64,000 nt of DNA from Akebia trifoliata. Its lineage: Eukaryota > Streptophyta > Magnoliopsida > Ranunculales > Lardizabalaceae. Position numbers and translations under genes: made by a program. A model generated the notes under the pieces. That model did not search any database and was not told the origin of the DNA. It saw only the letters and a program-made list of their open reading frames with translations. How positions within the stretch are numbered: position 1 is the stretch's first letter; the number at the start of each line of letters is the position of its first letter. Below, piece by piece: positions 1 to 11,809 of the stretch. The stretch spans positions 10,340,248-10,404,247 of the forward strand of contig CM030710.1 of the NCBI GenBank assembly GCA_017979445.1, in the 5' to 3' direction.

Positions 1-1328
1 AAGCCCAATTCTCAACCCAACCCAACATCACAACCAATCAACACAATCATCAAGGTGGGACACATGTCACCACCTCAACTCACATCCCTCATCCCACTAA
101 CCATCCTATCACCTTTTCTTTAAACATCATCTACCCACACCCCTAACCTATATCTCTCCTTAATTTACCCTCATCATTCCCTACAAAACCCATACCTACA
201 ATCTAAACCCACACCCATCCTCTCAAATCAAACACTCATACGTTCCCATCAATTCATTTCAACCCTTCATCTTCACTAATTTTAACACATGACATCATCT
301 CTCTCACCCTCCCAAAATATCATCAACCACCCTCTTACAAAACCCTTATTTTAATTAAAATCCTATCCCATCAACTCACTTCACCAATTAATTACTCTCT
401 TACACAATCCCATCCTCTCAACCACTCTCATTTATTTTATTCCATCTAATACTCAACCCAAATGGGTTGAAAGATCCAACCCATTTTGGTTGCAAAATAA
501 CCCATTTACCCTTCTTACACAAATGCCCTTCAATCATCTCTAATTTACCTCCACCTTTCTCTTAAACCCTACACCATTCTACTACTTTTCTTCATTTCAC
601 CCCGTCTTACCCCTAAAATAACTCTCAAACTTTATAAAACCCCTTTATTCTCAATTCTTATTACCTAATGAAAATTTGAGAAAAATACTCTCTAAAAAAA
701 TAACTCTCTACTCACCTCACTACTCTTAACTCTCAAACTCTTAAACTCTCAACTCTCAACTCTCAACTCACCTCCATTACCCTCAACTCTCAACTCTCAA
801 CTCTCAATTTCTTCTCAAGTAAATCCAAGAAGGTCAAAGGGATTCATCAAGAAAAAGTAAAGAAAGTCAACAAAGGAGCAAGGTGGGTTTGGACAAAAGA
901 ACACTCCCTTCAACTCCCATCTTTTATTTATCCCTTTCTTCACACCTTCACACATACCACCATGGTTTGAGCCATCAAAGGGCCCCTTTTTCAATAAGGG
1001 TGCCCTCAATGGTTGAACCAACATCAAAGCCCCTCATACTTGAGGGCACATATCGAATTTTCCGATTCTTTTTCTTATTTTATTTTTATTTTCAAAATGG
1101 ACCGAGTTCGAGGTTACCACCAATGGTAGATGGAGTAGGGTGCTTAACATCTTCCCTACTCCATGAAATGGACCCTTCTTACCTTGAATCAAAAGTTGGA
1201 CCAAATGAACCATATCCGTACGAGAGTTATCAAATACCAAAAAAGATGATTTTTCAAAAAAATACAATCCGGGTGACCATTAACACCCATTTCAAATATG
1301 AATGGTGGCGACTCCAAAATCCCCCAAA
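1..1328 (+). mobile_element. G-poor, LTR/leader-like sequence upstream of a Gypsy RT
   Basis: This non-coding stretch directly precedes a Tat-type reverse transcriptase remnant. The + strand is extremely poor in G for roughly the first 800 bases (121-240 contains no G). A CTCAACT-type 7-bp repeat runs through about 721-812. Near 1304 the string GGTGGCGACTCC also occurs near the 3' end of the Gypsy LTRs at 57.1-58.6 and 60.3-61.9 kb, so this is probably the LTR or leader of the same broad class, joined to RT by a deletion that removed gag and protease. The open frame at 883-1482 shows no protein family before its RT part and is probably not a gene. Boundaries are not visible because the element runs off the window. 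Confidence 0.35.
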
Positions 1329-2215
1329 GTGGATGATATATTTAAAATTGAATAAATCACGTGTCCACACACATATTGACATGCTCGTCAATAACACAGC
1401 AGGACATGGCATGTTCTCGTTTATGGATAGATTCTCTGGTAACAATCAGATCAAGATGGTAGAAGGAAACCAAGAGAAATAATATTTTTCACATCTTGGG
1501 ATATTTTTTATTACACAATTTCGTCTTTCGATCTCAAAAATGCTAGGACAACTTATCAACGAGTCATTACCGCCCTCTTTCACAATATGATTCATAAAAA
1601 ATGGAGGTCTATATGAATGATATGATCGCTAAGTTAGATTCAAAAGAAGACCATCTCATCAACCTACGCTAAATCTTCAATCGTCTAATAAAGTTTAGTT
1701 TGAGGCTTAATCCTTCTAAGTATGTATTTGGGGTAATTTTGGGGAAGTTACTAGACTTTATCATAAGTTGGAGAAGTATTGAAGTAAACCCGACAAAAGC
1801 AAAAGCAATTATTAAGATGAAAACAGCTAAAATAAAAGCATAGATATGAGGTTTCTTGGAAAAGATTCAGTATATTAGTAGGTTTATCGCATAGCTCACG
1901 TCAACCTACGATCTATTTTCAAACTTTTAAGAATGAATGAATCTTTGGAATGGAATAGTAATTATCGCAAAACCTTTGACAAAATCAAAAAGTATTTGTT
2001 GAATCCTCCAATCTTGGTTACTCCTACCCTAGGGAGACCCCCTGTTAATATATTTGTCAATGCTTGAAATGTCTATGGGATGTGTACTAAGGCAGCATGA
2101 TGATACCGATTGTAAAGAAAAAGTAATATACTACCTTAACAAAAACGTCATAGATTATGAAGTGAAGAATTCCCCTTTGGAGCAGAAATGTTCATCATTG
2201 GTAGGTACAATGGTA
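1329..2215 (+). pseudogene. Ty3/Gypsy (Tat-like) pol remnant: RT and start of RNase H
   Basis: Translation across frameshifts and stops gives the order expected of a Tat/Ogre-type Gypsy polyprotein. It runs LNKS...HIDMLVNNTAGHGMFSFMD and FSGNNQIKM, then a degenerate YVDD box, LRLNPSKYVFGVILGKLL, IEVNPTKAKAI, GFLEKIQYISRFIA, and MGCVLRQHDD...IYYLNK at the RNase H start. The catalytic box near 1608-1620 reads YMND (TAT ATG AAT GAT), which loses an aspartate. Several in-frame stops and at least two frameshifts show that it is dead. Gag, protease and integrase are not seen. The family call rests on RT motif wording recalled for Tat elements and is firm for Gypsy, less so for the sublineage. Confidence 0.85.
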
Positions 2216-2719
2216 CAGATAAAAGAAAAAAAAGGGGGAATAGGTAAACAAGGTGGGTAATCATCTAAAACAATATCTTTATGCCGCCCTCAATAGCTTT
2301 GTTTACCATTGTTTTAGATGCAAAATTAAAATTAAGATGAAAAACACAACAAGTAACTAGTATTTTATCCTTTAAACTGAAAATGAATTCCCAAACCAAA
2401 ATCAAAGCAATATTTTCTTCAAAAGGAAGGGTAAATCAAAAAAACATTCTCAAGTGCAATCTAACAAAATCTGGTTTGTGATTACCAAAATAATTTAACA
2501 AAATCAGTCTTTTACATCATCAAAATAATCTAAAAAATCTAAGATTCATGCAACATCAAAACAGCAAATCTGAATCAAAACTTCTAAAATAAGGTAGATC
2601 GAAAAAGAAACAAAAATTAGGGCTCTCACTCTCGTCGTGTTTACGTTCCAAGATTTGTCCCAGACCGATCGATTACAAATGATTGTTGAGGAGCTCTGCA
2701 AAAATTGGTAGATCTAATG

Positions 2720-2757
<38 letters not shown>

Positions 2758-3435
2758 ATAACAAACTTGTGATGAGGAAGATGGAGTCGCATGGTTATTT
2801 GTGAAGAGAGTGCGATCAGGTAACCTAATGAAAAAGAACGATTAAAAAGTTAGATGGAAAATCATTTTCCTTGGGATGAGGGTGGGATTTCAAAATCCAG
2901 CAAATGAAAGACTTTTGTTGGTGTTGGATTTCCTTGGAAAAATCTGCAATCAAATACTTAAAATTATTATTTTTCCTGGAAACTGAAATCCTTATCATTT
3001 TTCAGGTGTAATCAAACAGACCCTTAAGGGTAAAATTGGAATCGTACGGAAAAATTTGACGGGAAAACTACTCTCCACAAAAACGAAATTGAGAAGTACC
3101 AATTTCGGTACTTATCATAAAAGTACTATTTTTACTCTTTTTAAAAATTGCTCTTTCAAAGCATTGAATGTCCAAACGATAGAGTAAGTGCTTATGACTC
3201 TCTGTCATAGTCAGAAATACTTAGAGAAATCAATCCAAATAGGCCCTTTGACTCCCCACAAGATGGATTTTGAGAAATAGGTTTCATGACTTCTTCACAA
3301 AGAGCAATTTCTTACTTTTGCCCGGAGTAACTTTTCGAAGGAGTTGCTCATCCAAACACATCTAAATGACTTTTAACTCCTCGTAAGAGTCAAAAGTAGC
3401 CAAGAAGTCCTATCCAAACACCCACTAAGTTTCTA
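2216..3435. other. Non-coding interval, possible hAT-type MITE remains
   Basis: No coding homology was recognised. A stretch from about 3000 to 3430 contains phrases such as 'aatcaaacagaccc', 'ccaaataggccc' and 'ccaaacaccca', which resemble termini of common plant miniature elements (GGGTGTTTGG type). A clean inverted-repeat pair could not be fixed. An (AC)n microsatellite lies at 2723-2753. Confidence 0.3.
2723..2753. repeat. (AC)n microsatellite
   Basis: About 15 uninterrupted AC dinucleotides. Confidence 0.95.
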
Positions 3436-3439
3436 TTTA

Positions 3440-4578
3440 AAAAAAAATTATTCCATCTTCTTTTTTACACGTTTTTACTTTCCTTTTAGAAGAATGAGAG
3501 TGGAAATTCCATGTTACTCGTACCACGATAGTCTTCCGTCGATGAGTTGTAATTAATCAATTTAATTTTGTTTCCATTGATTGATAATAATAATAAATTA
3601 TTTCGATTTCAAATTAAATTTTGATTGGATTTTCTCGACATTAAATTTGATATTAAAATTTTAACTTTTAATTTGTTTTTGAATTTTAATTATCCACTTA
3701 AAATTTAATTTCAATTTGGTTTGATCGATTAAGTTCGATTTTGAGTTTTGAAATTTGTTAATTTAATTTAGTTGGGTTTCGATAGAATTTGGATTTGAAT
3801 TTATCGGTTGATTGATTTTTAATTTTTAATTTTTAATTTGATTTTAAATTTTAATTGGTTGAGTAATTTTTAATTTTAATTTTTTATTGATTGATTTGGA
3901 TTTTTTAATTGGATTTTGATTTTTAATTTGAGTTTAATTTTTAATGTGGTCGAATAATTTTTAATTTTCATTATATTAGACTTTCAATTTGATTTTGATT
4001 TTTTTATCATGTTTTCCTAAAGATCAAGGTTTCTAGGTTGAATTTGGATGTTGAGGGGCATTTCGATCATTTTTATGATTTTTTTTTAAATTTATCTGTT
4101 TTTATCAATTTGTGTCTCATTAAACTCGAAATCACATTGTAAGTGTGATGGTAGTACTTTCGAGATTTTTCGGAGGTTTGAAATTCATGAGGCATATTTT
4201 TCATTATTTTAGTGATTTTTACAGATTTTTACAAATTTTTACAAATTTTGACCTAAGGTTTCTTTCAGTCCCAACGTGATTATTTTTAAGTTTTAAGGTT
4301 GTGTTTTCCTAACGTAATGAGATCTCTAAGTTATTGAACTGTGTAGTGAACCTAAAATGTACGTGTTTGATAAATTGAATGTACGGTGTAGCGATCCTGA
4401 GCATGCATAAATTTCTATGTCGAGTTGTGGCGAGTAAGGGGGATGAAAGGACTAGAAATGGAAAGAATCATGGGTAGTACTCACAAGCCTTCAAGTTATT
4501 TACGATCATCATTAGGAATTCACAGCAACCGGATGACAAATTTTTGAGTTAAGTAGATGCAAAAATGTGGTATCTACA
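3440..4578 (-). mobile_element. Gypsy LTR fragment, minus orientation
   Basis: Read on the minus strand from 4578 this begins TGTAGATACC. It matches the + strand LTR starting at 13257 phrase by phrase: 'ctcgacatagaaa', 'gatcgctacacc', 'aataatcacgtt.ggactgaaagaaacc', 'tcatgaatttc.aacctccgaaaaatct', 'tgatttcgagt', 'cctagaaa..tgat'. Its distal part (about 3540-3960) is a low-complexity run of AATTTTAATTTG units interspersed with TTGATCGATT. No polypurine tract is visible just beyond 4578, so it is either a 5' LTR or a truncated or solo copy. Confidence 0.7.
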
Positions 4579-4689
4579 AGACTGGGATTCCTTAGTCAAC
4601 TAGGCCAGTGCGGTGGTAGTGATGAAAAATTATTCGAGATTTATGTAGGATCTTAGCATATTCAAATACTTCGTATTGAAGTGGGGTGG

Positions 4690-5472
4690 GTTTGGACGTA
4701 ATTTTGTTTAGGGAAGGTTTCCGAACCCTAGTTTCAGATCAACCTCTTTTCTTTTATTCTTTTATAGTTTTAGAGTTTTATTTTTTTTTAATTTCATTAT
4801 TAGTTTCAAGATTGTAAGGGTGCTAGTTTCATATCAAGTTCAATAAAATAAGATAATTTTTCTTCTCTCATCTCTTTTGTTCTGATATTTATTTTTCTAT
4901 GAAATCAAATAATTGTTTTAATTAAAACTTACATATGAATCCAGGTTGATTTATGTTCTTATGTGTTTCATTATTTATTATTAATTGTTAAAAACTAATT
5001 TCAATTACCATAAGTTCTGATGGTTTAATCATATATAAAGTCAAGTTAACTCATGCTTACTTTTCGATAGTTTGAATTATAATTTTAATATTTATTTATT
5101 TAAAAGAAAATATCTAATATTTGATTATTATTTGTGCTAAATAAGATTCACTTTCCAATCAACGGGCATTAGCTTTGTTTGAGTAAATTGAGATAAAAAT
5201 GATTAAATACTTATTTTATTTAAGATTAATGTTATAGTGGCTTTGACTAATCTAACCTTTCTTTTTTAGTTTATATAGTCCATTTGAGTTTAGCTTAAAA
5301 TTATTCGTAAAATATTTTTGTTAATTTGTTAACTTCGAATCTCATTGGATTTTGAATTGAAAGAATCGTTAGATTAACGTTTTGTGGGTCGATCCTTGCT
5401 GGCCTAGGTTTATTTTATGTTCATTATTTTATCATCAATCTAGTTTTATTAAATTGGCACAATTGCTAGGGA
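4690..5472 (+). mobile_element. Possible Athila-like LTR 3' part with primer binding site
   Basis: At 5455-5472 the sequence TGGCACAATTGCTAGGGA resembles the tRNA-Asp primer binding site of Athila-type Gypsy elements (TGGCGCCGTTGCCGGGGA), with five mismatches, nearly all transitions. The AT-rich DNA upstream, ending 'gggtcgatccttgctggcc...', has the texture of an Athila LTR end. No gag or pol of this class follows. The 5' limit is a guess. Confidence 0.4.
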
Positions 5473-5604
5473 CATCGGTATGATCTAATAACTTTTATCC
5501 AAATTTTTTATTTTCTGAATTGTCGGGCTCAAGATGACAAGATGGCCGATAGGATGACTGTGTAGATGCCTAATAGGATGATTGTGTAAATGACTTATGA
5601 GAAA

Positions 5605-5785
5605 GCTGTCAAAAGGAGTCTTTTGACATTGTATAAAAAACATTCTGATCTAATGTCAGAAGGATCCTTTTGGCATTAAATAAAATACATTTTGATCTAA
5701 TATCAAAAGGAACCTTCTGACATTGGATAAAATATATTCTGATCTAATGTCAAAAGGTTTCTTCTAACATTGTTCTAGTGTTCAA
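5605..5785. repeat. 47-bp tandem palindromic repeat, left array
   Basis: Four units start at about 5605, 5652, 5699 and 5746. Each holds an imperfect palindrome of the form AATGTCAGAAGGA / TCCTTCTGACATT, followed by 'taaaatacattctgatct'. The same palindrome recurs at 11.09-11.62 kb, on the other side of the Ulp1-type gene remnant. Confidence 0.8.
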
Positions 5786-5934
5786 TAAATCTACTCAAAT
5801 TTCTATTGTATCAAGAGCATTTTCTTAAATCTTATCATAAAAAAATATGTATATTTGATTATAAAAATCTTGTTTAATTAAATTTGGCCCCAAAATATAA
5901 AAAAAGATATTATAAATCTATCAAAAAACTTGTG

Positions 5935-6130
5935 TGTAATAGTTGTGTGTATAACTGTGAGGATAACCGATAGGATGGCTGTGTGTATAACTGATAAGAT
6001 AACTATGCAGATGGTTGATAATATGGCTGTGCGGATGGTTGTATAGATGGCTAATAAGATGGTTGATAGGATGGTTGTGTGGATGGCTATGTGGATAGTT
6101 GATTTATATGGTTGTGTAAATGGCTCATAG
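5935..6130. repeat. Degenerate GGATGGYTGTGTGGAT minisatellite
   Basis: Imperfect short units built from 'gatggctgtgtggat' and 'aactgataggat' repeat across about 195 bp. Related words occur at 5540-5590. The minus-strand open frame here (5878-6201) is a repetitive translation of these units (AIHTTI/AILSTI-like) and is not regarded as a gene. Confidence 0.6.
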
Positions 6131-6849
6131 AATCCATTCATGTTCCAGCATATGCTTTCTATATGCATCTCCCGTCCGAAATCCATGACGCATATTCTCA
6201 TCTAGATTCATTACAGCTTCTAAGTAGGAATAAAATTTTGACTTATTCCCTGAATTAGATTATATATTGAAGGTGAAGTCATATTACCATTAATGTACAT
6301 GGAAGTGCATTTACATTGAAATTTAATTATTACCAAATGACATTTAATTCCTCATAAATCTTTATGTCATCATATTTCATTTTTCCCACCTAATTCCCTA
6401 CACAAAAATTAATCAATTTATCACTTTATTAGGATAAATAAATGCAAATTAACACTTCTACCTACATAATCTCCACATGTATCAAAAGTTCGTTACTATA
6501 CTTAAGCTTTATTGAACGTGAACTAATAGTTCAAATATCCGATTGTTTACCAAATGATATTTAACTTATCATGAATGATTGTGTCACCAGGCAATTATAT
6601 TATATTATTTAATTTTGCCCACACAACTCCTTACAAAAATTTTTGTAGAATTTATAATTTTAATAGGGTCAATAAATGGAGATTAGGATTTCTACCTTAA
6701 ACGTGAAAACCATAATTTTATATATTCCACATCGACGGACCAACCACCCAATTAGTTATGACTTCCAAATTTTCAAATTCATGCATGATTACATTGTCGA
6801 TAACAAATAATGAACAAAAATAAGAATAAACAACTTTTAAGGTAATGTT

Positions 6850-9800
6850 ATATGTATAACCACCTCAAGAATAGTCTGCAACTTGAAGTATGACATATCT
6901 TCCTACAAAGAGTGATGTGTAAAATTATCATCAATCTTACTAATTGAATGTTTCCAAATTAAGTTAAAAATAAATAAATGAGATATAGTAGTACCTGATT
7001 GAAATTAAATTTCAACCCGTAACTTGCGTAATTAATATATTTCAAAATAAACATTTCACAATCCCATGTATTGGTTTGTTTGAGAATGTTCTTACATTCG
7101 TAACAAGACTAATGTGGGATGTCAATCTTCGTTGACCCCATCTGTTCGAATACTATCTGGAAGAATTCTTTCTACACATTAATAAAATATAATGTGATAA
7201 GTACTCGTGGAATTCCTTACTAAATTATCGTAATAATTATTAAATAACTTATCAATACATACCAATGCTTTAATTTCAACTTTATAGACTAACATACAAT
7301 CCTTAATAGGGAATCCAAAAATTTTAAATTCTTATTTTTTATGTCCAATATTGCAACAACCCAATGAGCATTTGCTTGAATGGAAAAAAATACATAGTGA
7401 TTAATAATAATGTGAGAATATAAGATAATTTAATAATAAAATAAATATACGGAGGCATGAGACTATAAAACAACAAACCTTATCACAAGATGTTATATGA
7501 TATTTAAAATAGTCAGGTCTGGTAAACGCTCTGAGGATTCAATTTAGTTTGAATTTTTCGCCCAACACACTTTCAAAATTATTTAACAAGACCTTACCCA
7601 CTGACTAGACATAGTAATCTTGTTGAGCTTCTTAAATAATACTTACACTGATTAATACAAAATGTATTATAAAGATATATAAATATATCTTAAAGATATA
7701 TAAATATATCTTAAAGATATGTAGAGGATGTGTCTATGTCAATTGGACATATAATATACATTGGACTAAAGAAATGACATTTAAGGAAATGATCTAAATG
7801 TTGCAACTCTTTCCTTTTAAGAAACTTACAACATCCATCGATTATCTATGTGTGATAACAAAGTTAGAGACATATTTGATAATTCCAAAATTGTCAAAAA
7901 AAAATTAGAATTTAAATATGGAAAAATGTTACATAATCGTCCAATCACCCAATTCTTCTGAGTAAATCAATAGATGCACTCAAAATACAATACCCGTCTT
8001 CCAAATTTACATCAGTGTGATGTGAATTTATCAACATTAATTCTTTATTGAAAAATGGACGTTAGAATCATGAAAATAATTACGAACGCAGCTCTACAAA
8101 TTAGTACGTAAAATAATTATATTTCATTCATATTAGTATTAGAACAAACATAATCAAAATGAAATCTGAATCACGCATACATCCCACTTCAACTCTTTAC
8201 ATATCTTATTCTTTTTTTGTGTATCTAAGAGTGCATAGGGTGACTTCAAATATACTGAAGGTGTGACATCCCTCTTAGGCTTCTCAGGATTTATGGAATA
8301 CCCATCATCCTACAAGAAATGACAACATTACATAAATTACTCATACTTGTAAGGTATTTCACACCTTTAAAATATGAAGTTAATAATTGTGTATGAGTAG
8401 CCAATTGATTGCATTTAAATTAATCATGACATAACATTTCAAATAATATATATTTCAAAATTTATACACCTTATTCGCTAAAGAAACTAATCGATACGAG
8501 GATAAAAAATTTTATTTCATTTTAACAATTTCGACAACATGTAATAAGAAAATGTAAATACGTATAGATACACATTTAAAACCAAACAAATCGATTGAAA
8601 TTCTTACAACATAATAAATATACCTGATAGATCCCAAAAGTGGATATTGTAAGACAAACGACCACACACCTTTTTTATCAAAATCTAATGATTTTCCCTT
8701 AGTTAGAATGTCGATATTTTCAGATTCTAGTTTTATAGGAGGAGATGAGGGTCCAACCTATAAAATATAGAAGTTAGAGGGTATTATTGAAGAGGGGTTT
8801 ATTATATAGATAACAATTTTCTAATCAACAATGTATAAGTTTTAAAAATTAGACAACACATGAAGCCGGATGAAAGTGATTTTTTTGCATTAAAATTTTA
8901 AATATTAAGTATATACATACCTTATTATCGTTGAATTTGAATTTTGATTTTTGTTCATTATTGAGATAATTAGATTTGAAAATATTAGGCGAATTATGTC
9001 CATTATTAACCTTAGTAGACAGCTGAATAAGAAGAAATAGGACGTGATCATAAAAATCAATTCATATGAAATATTTTTTAATCATTTTTAACATTGTTAT
9101 GCAAGGTACCTTGTACTTCGTAAATGAAGAGAATGATACTTCAAGTGATTGGTTCATTGACATTATTTCAAATATTTTTTCAGCATTAATTTCAATTTCA
9201 TCTTTGTTAGGTGAATACTCATTTGTGGAAACATTCGTGGAGGGAGATGTTTTGTGTATATCAAGAAGAATACTAAAGGCTATTGTCGAAGGTGATAACT
9301 TGGGTATACCTGAAGGATCGTTTGAGCCCTTGATAAGGGCCGTTGTCTTAGACATATCTGAGGGATTGACGAAGGTGTTAGTATGGGAAAATGACTTGGT
9401 TTCGAAGGTACAAAATTCGAGGTTTTTCCGAATTTAATGTTGTACTGTTAAATATTCAAATAATCATTCATAATGATTTCTATGTAGATGTAACCTATTA
9501 TGTGGATTTATCACATATGATAGAGAGACAATACCTTAAGGTTAGATTCATTATATGACTTCAAACATTTGATGTCCTTTTTTAATTCTTGGATAACTTT
9601 AGAATGATCTTTCAACTTGTATTCCATTACTGTCATTTTCTTATTCAACTTATCAACCTCTGAGTTTTTCTTTTTAGGCTAAAGATCATTTTCCTTTTTC
9701 CTCTTATAACCCTTACAAAATGGAGAAATGACAGCCTCACAAAGTTCAAAATCGATCAATTTTAACTTATTGATAATCTGTTAAAGATGATACATACATA

Positions 9801-10745
9801 TAAAAAATTAGTATTAAATGGAGGTGTATATATATATATATATATATGATTGAAATCGTAGTTCAATAATTCATACCGGGCAATTGACAAACTTTTCGAC
9901 GTAAAATTCTCGTTCCATATTAAAATAATAAGGGTACTTTAAGTACCTTGAAAAATGATTGGGAAATACGCGTGGGGCTATTATCAGGATATGTTCAAAT
10001 GCGTATACCTACAAGTGTATAAGAATATATGATGAGTGCTTAAATAAACATCATTATTTTTAAAAATAGTGTTTCGAATTAAGATTAAATTAATAACTTG
10101 AACTTTTCTTTAACTACTTGAAGCACTAATGCACAACCAACGAAATGTATATATTTACTAGTTTATTTAAACTTCGTCACACAAATGCGTAAAGGCTTTA
10201 AAAGTTGGTTGTATACTAATCTACCTCATGAGATCCTATTGAAGATCTTATCGCATCACACCATACTTAAAAGTTCTTTACTAATCTTCAATGTGTCCTT
10301 AGGAAATAAAAAATGTAACAATTATGTACAATAAAAATATTCTTTTAAGTTCAACAATATTTCATTTTTTAAGACTGTATTAAGTATAGTCTCAAAAGAA
10401 TCTAATGTTATCTATGTTGACATATCAAAGTACTTATTCCAAAATAATTATATACAAAGTTCGTCTTCCTTTGAGAGAGAGCTAATTCCATCACTACTAT
10501 ATAAACCTCCCAAAGCTAATATCAATGGAACCTCACCTTTTGAAATAGAAATATTTTTAATTTCAAAAGAAGAATAATCATTTTTAGGATTAAATTTCTC
10601 TATAAGGAGAAAAATCAAATTGCTACACATTGGGACACGTAACATAGATAGTAGTGAACCAAAGCTCGTAGAATTTAAATACGTCTTCTGCTTAGATGTT
10701 AAATTTGAGAAGAATTGGCCAAATCTTTTCGCGTTACATACAATA
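6850..10745 (-). pseudogene. Ulp1-type (C48) cysteine peptidase, transposon-type gene remnant
   Basis: Several exon-like blocks read in order on the minus strand. About 10745-10456 gives an N-terminal domain (FGSLLSMLRVPMCSNLIFLL then IEKFNPK...ISKGEVPLILALGG) of the kind found ahead of Ulp1 domains in plant Mutator-like elements. About 10140-10100 gives VGCALVLQVV. About 10010-9880 gives APRVFPNHFSRYLKYPYYF. 9355-9062 is a Ser/Thr-rich linker. About 8310-8160 gives KPKRDVTPSVYLKSPYALLD. About 7380-7290 gives AHWVVAILDIK...KFLDSL (His and Asp of the C48 site). About 7100-7010 gives QTNTWDCEMFILKYINYA (Gln/Cys box, DCE instead of the usual DCG). About 6900-6860 gives EDMSYFKLQTILEVV. Several blocks end at plausible GT/AG sites. 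The most natural splice after the first block creates a stop, so it is probably dead. No transposase was seen nearby. In host cells Ulp1 enzymes cleave SUMO; transposon copies have unknown roles. Confidence 0.75.
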
Positions 10746-11089
10746 TGCTCTTGAAAAATATATATTGATATGTCATCTTATTTTTCAAAATCTACAAAAA
10801 AATATGAAACTCAATATCATAAAAAGATAATAACATACTATGTCAACGTAGATGAAAGATTATTTGCAACACGATTGACCTAATGTAAATCAATTAAAAA
10901 TAAATAAATAATTTAATAAATATTACAATATAACATTAAATCCTGATAAATCATAGTCATTTCATGTACTTAGTAGTGTTTACAATTACTATTATATTTA
11001 TCTATACATGTTATATTTATCATTCATTATTTATGTTTAAAAAAAAAATTAAATTCATGATATGTTTTTAATATAATGTTGGAATAATA

Positions 11090-11620
11090 CTTTTGACATT
11101 ATATCATAATGTATTGTATATAATGTCAAAATGATCCTTTTAACATGAGATCCAAAAAAAAATAGATAATTTCATAAAGATCTTTTTGACATTAAATTCA
11201 TAAAAAAATTTATATCAAAAGAATTCCTTATATACAATTCAACATATTTCAATAAGGTTCTCTTTGTACATTTCGTCCTATGGACACTTGAATATAACGT
11301 CAAAAGGATCATTTTTGACATTATATTAGAATGTATTTTCTAAAATGTCAGAAGGATCCTTCTGACATTAGATCAGAATATATTGTATACAATATCAGAA
11401 AGAGTCTTCTGATATTGAGTTTTTTCATTGTATTAAAGTGTCCATAGGATCAAATGTATAAATGAATCATTCTTGACAAATGTTGATTATTGTAATAATG
11501 ACTACATAGGATGAAAACGTACACTTGAATCATTTTGATATAATAGATTTTTTTATGAATTGAATATTAGAAAGATTTTTCTAACATTGTATAAAATACA
11601 TTTCAATCTCATGTTAGAAG
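11090..11620. repeat. Palindromic repeat array, right array
   Basis: Several diverged copies of the palindrome seen at 5605-5785 lie here. They include one perfect 26-bp palindrome at 11344-11369 (AATGTCAGAAGGA plus its exact reverse complement). Spacing is less regular than on the left, and 'ccta(t)gga' spacers intervene. Together the two arrays bracket the Ulp1-type remnant and may be subterminal repeats of one DNA transposon. Confidence 0.7.
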
Positions 11621-11809
11621 ATGAAGACGTAAATACATTCAACTATTAATTAATATAAATAAATAAATAAAATGTATAAAAAAAATTCCTTAAACGACAA
11701 GAACGAAGGGATTTAATTGAGTTATTTATCAATAAAAATAAATTAAATATGTAAAAATTCACAATTAACCCTAAAATAAAATGAAAATTTTTCATAAGTA
11801 TAGTCTTAA

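Noticed and set aside
883..1482. 199-codon open frame as a protein gene
   Set aside because: Only its last third matches RT. The rest is low-complexity LTR-like DNA without family features, and the frame breaks right after the RT part.
5878..6201. 107-codon minus-strand frame rich in Ile/Thr
   Set aside because: It is the translation of a short degenerate minisatellite.
9066..9437. 123-codon plus-strand frame
   Set aside because: It is antisense to the linker of the Ulp1-type gene, whose minus-strand blocks match a family; the plus-strand frame matches none.
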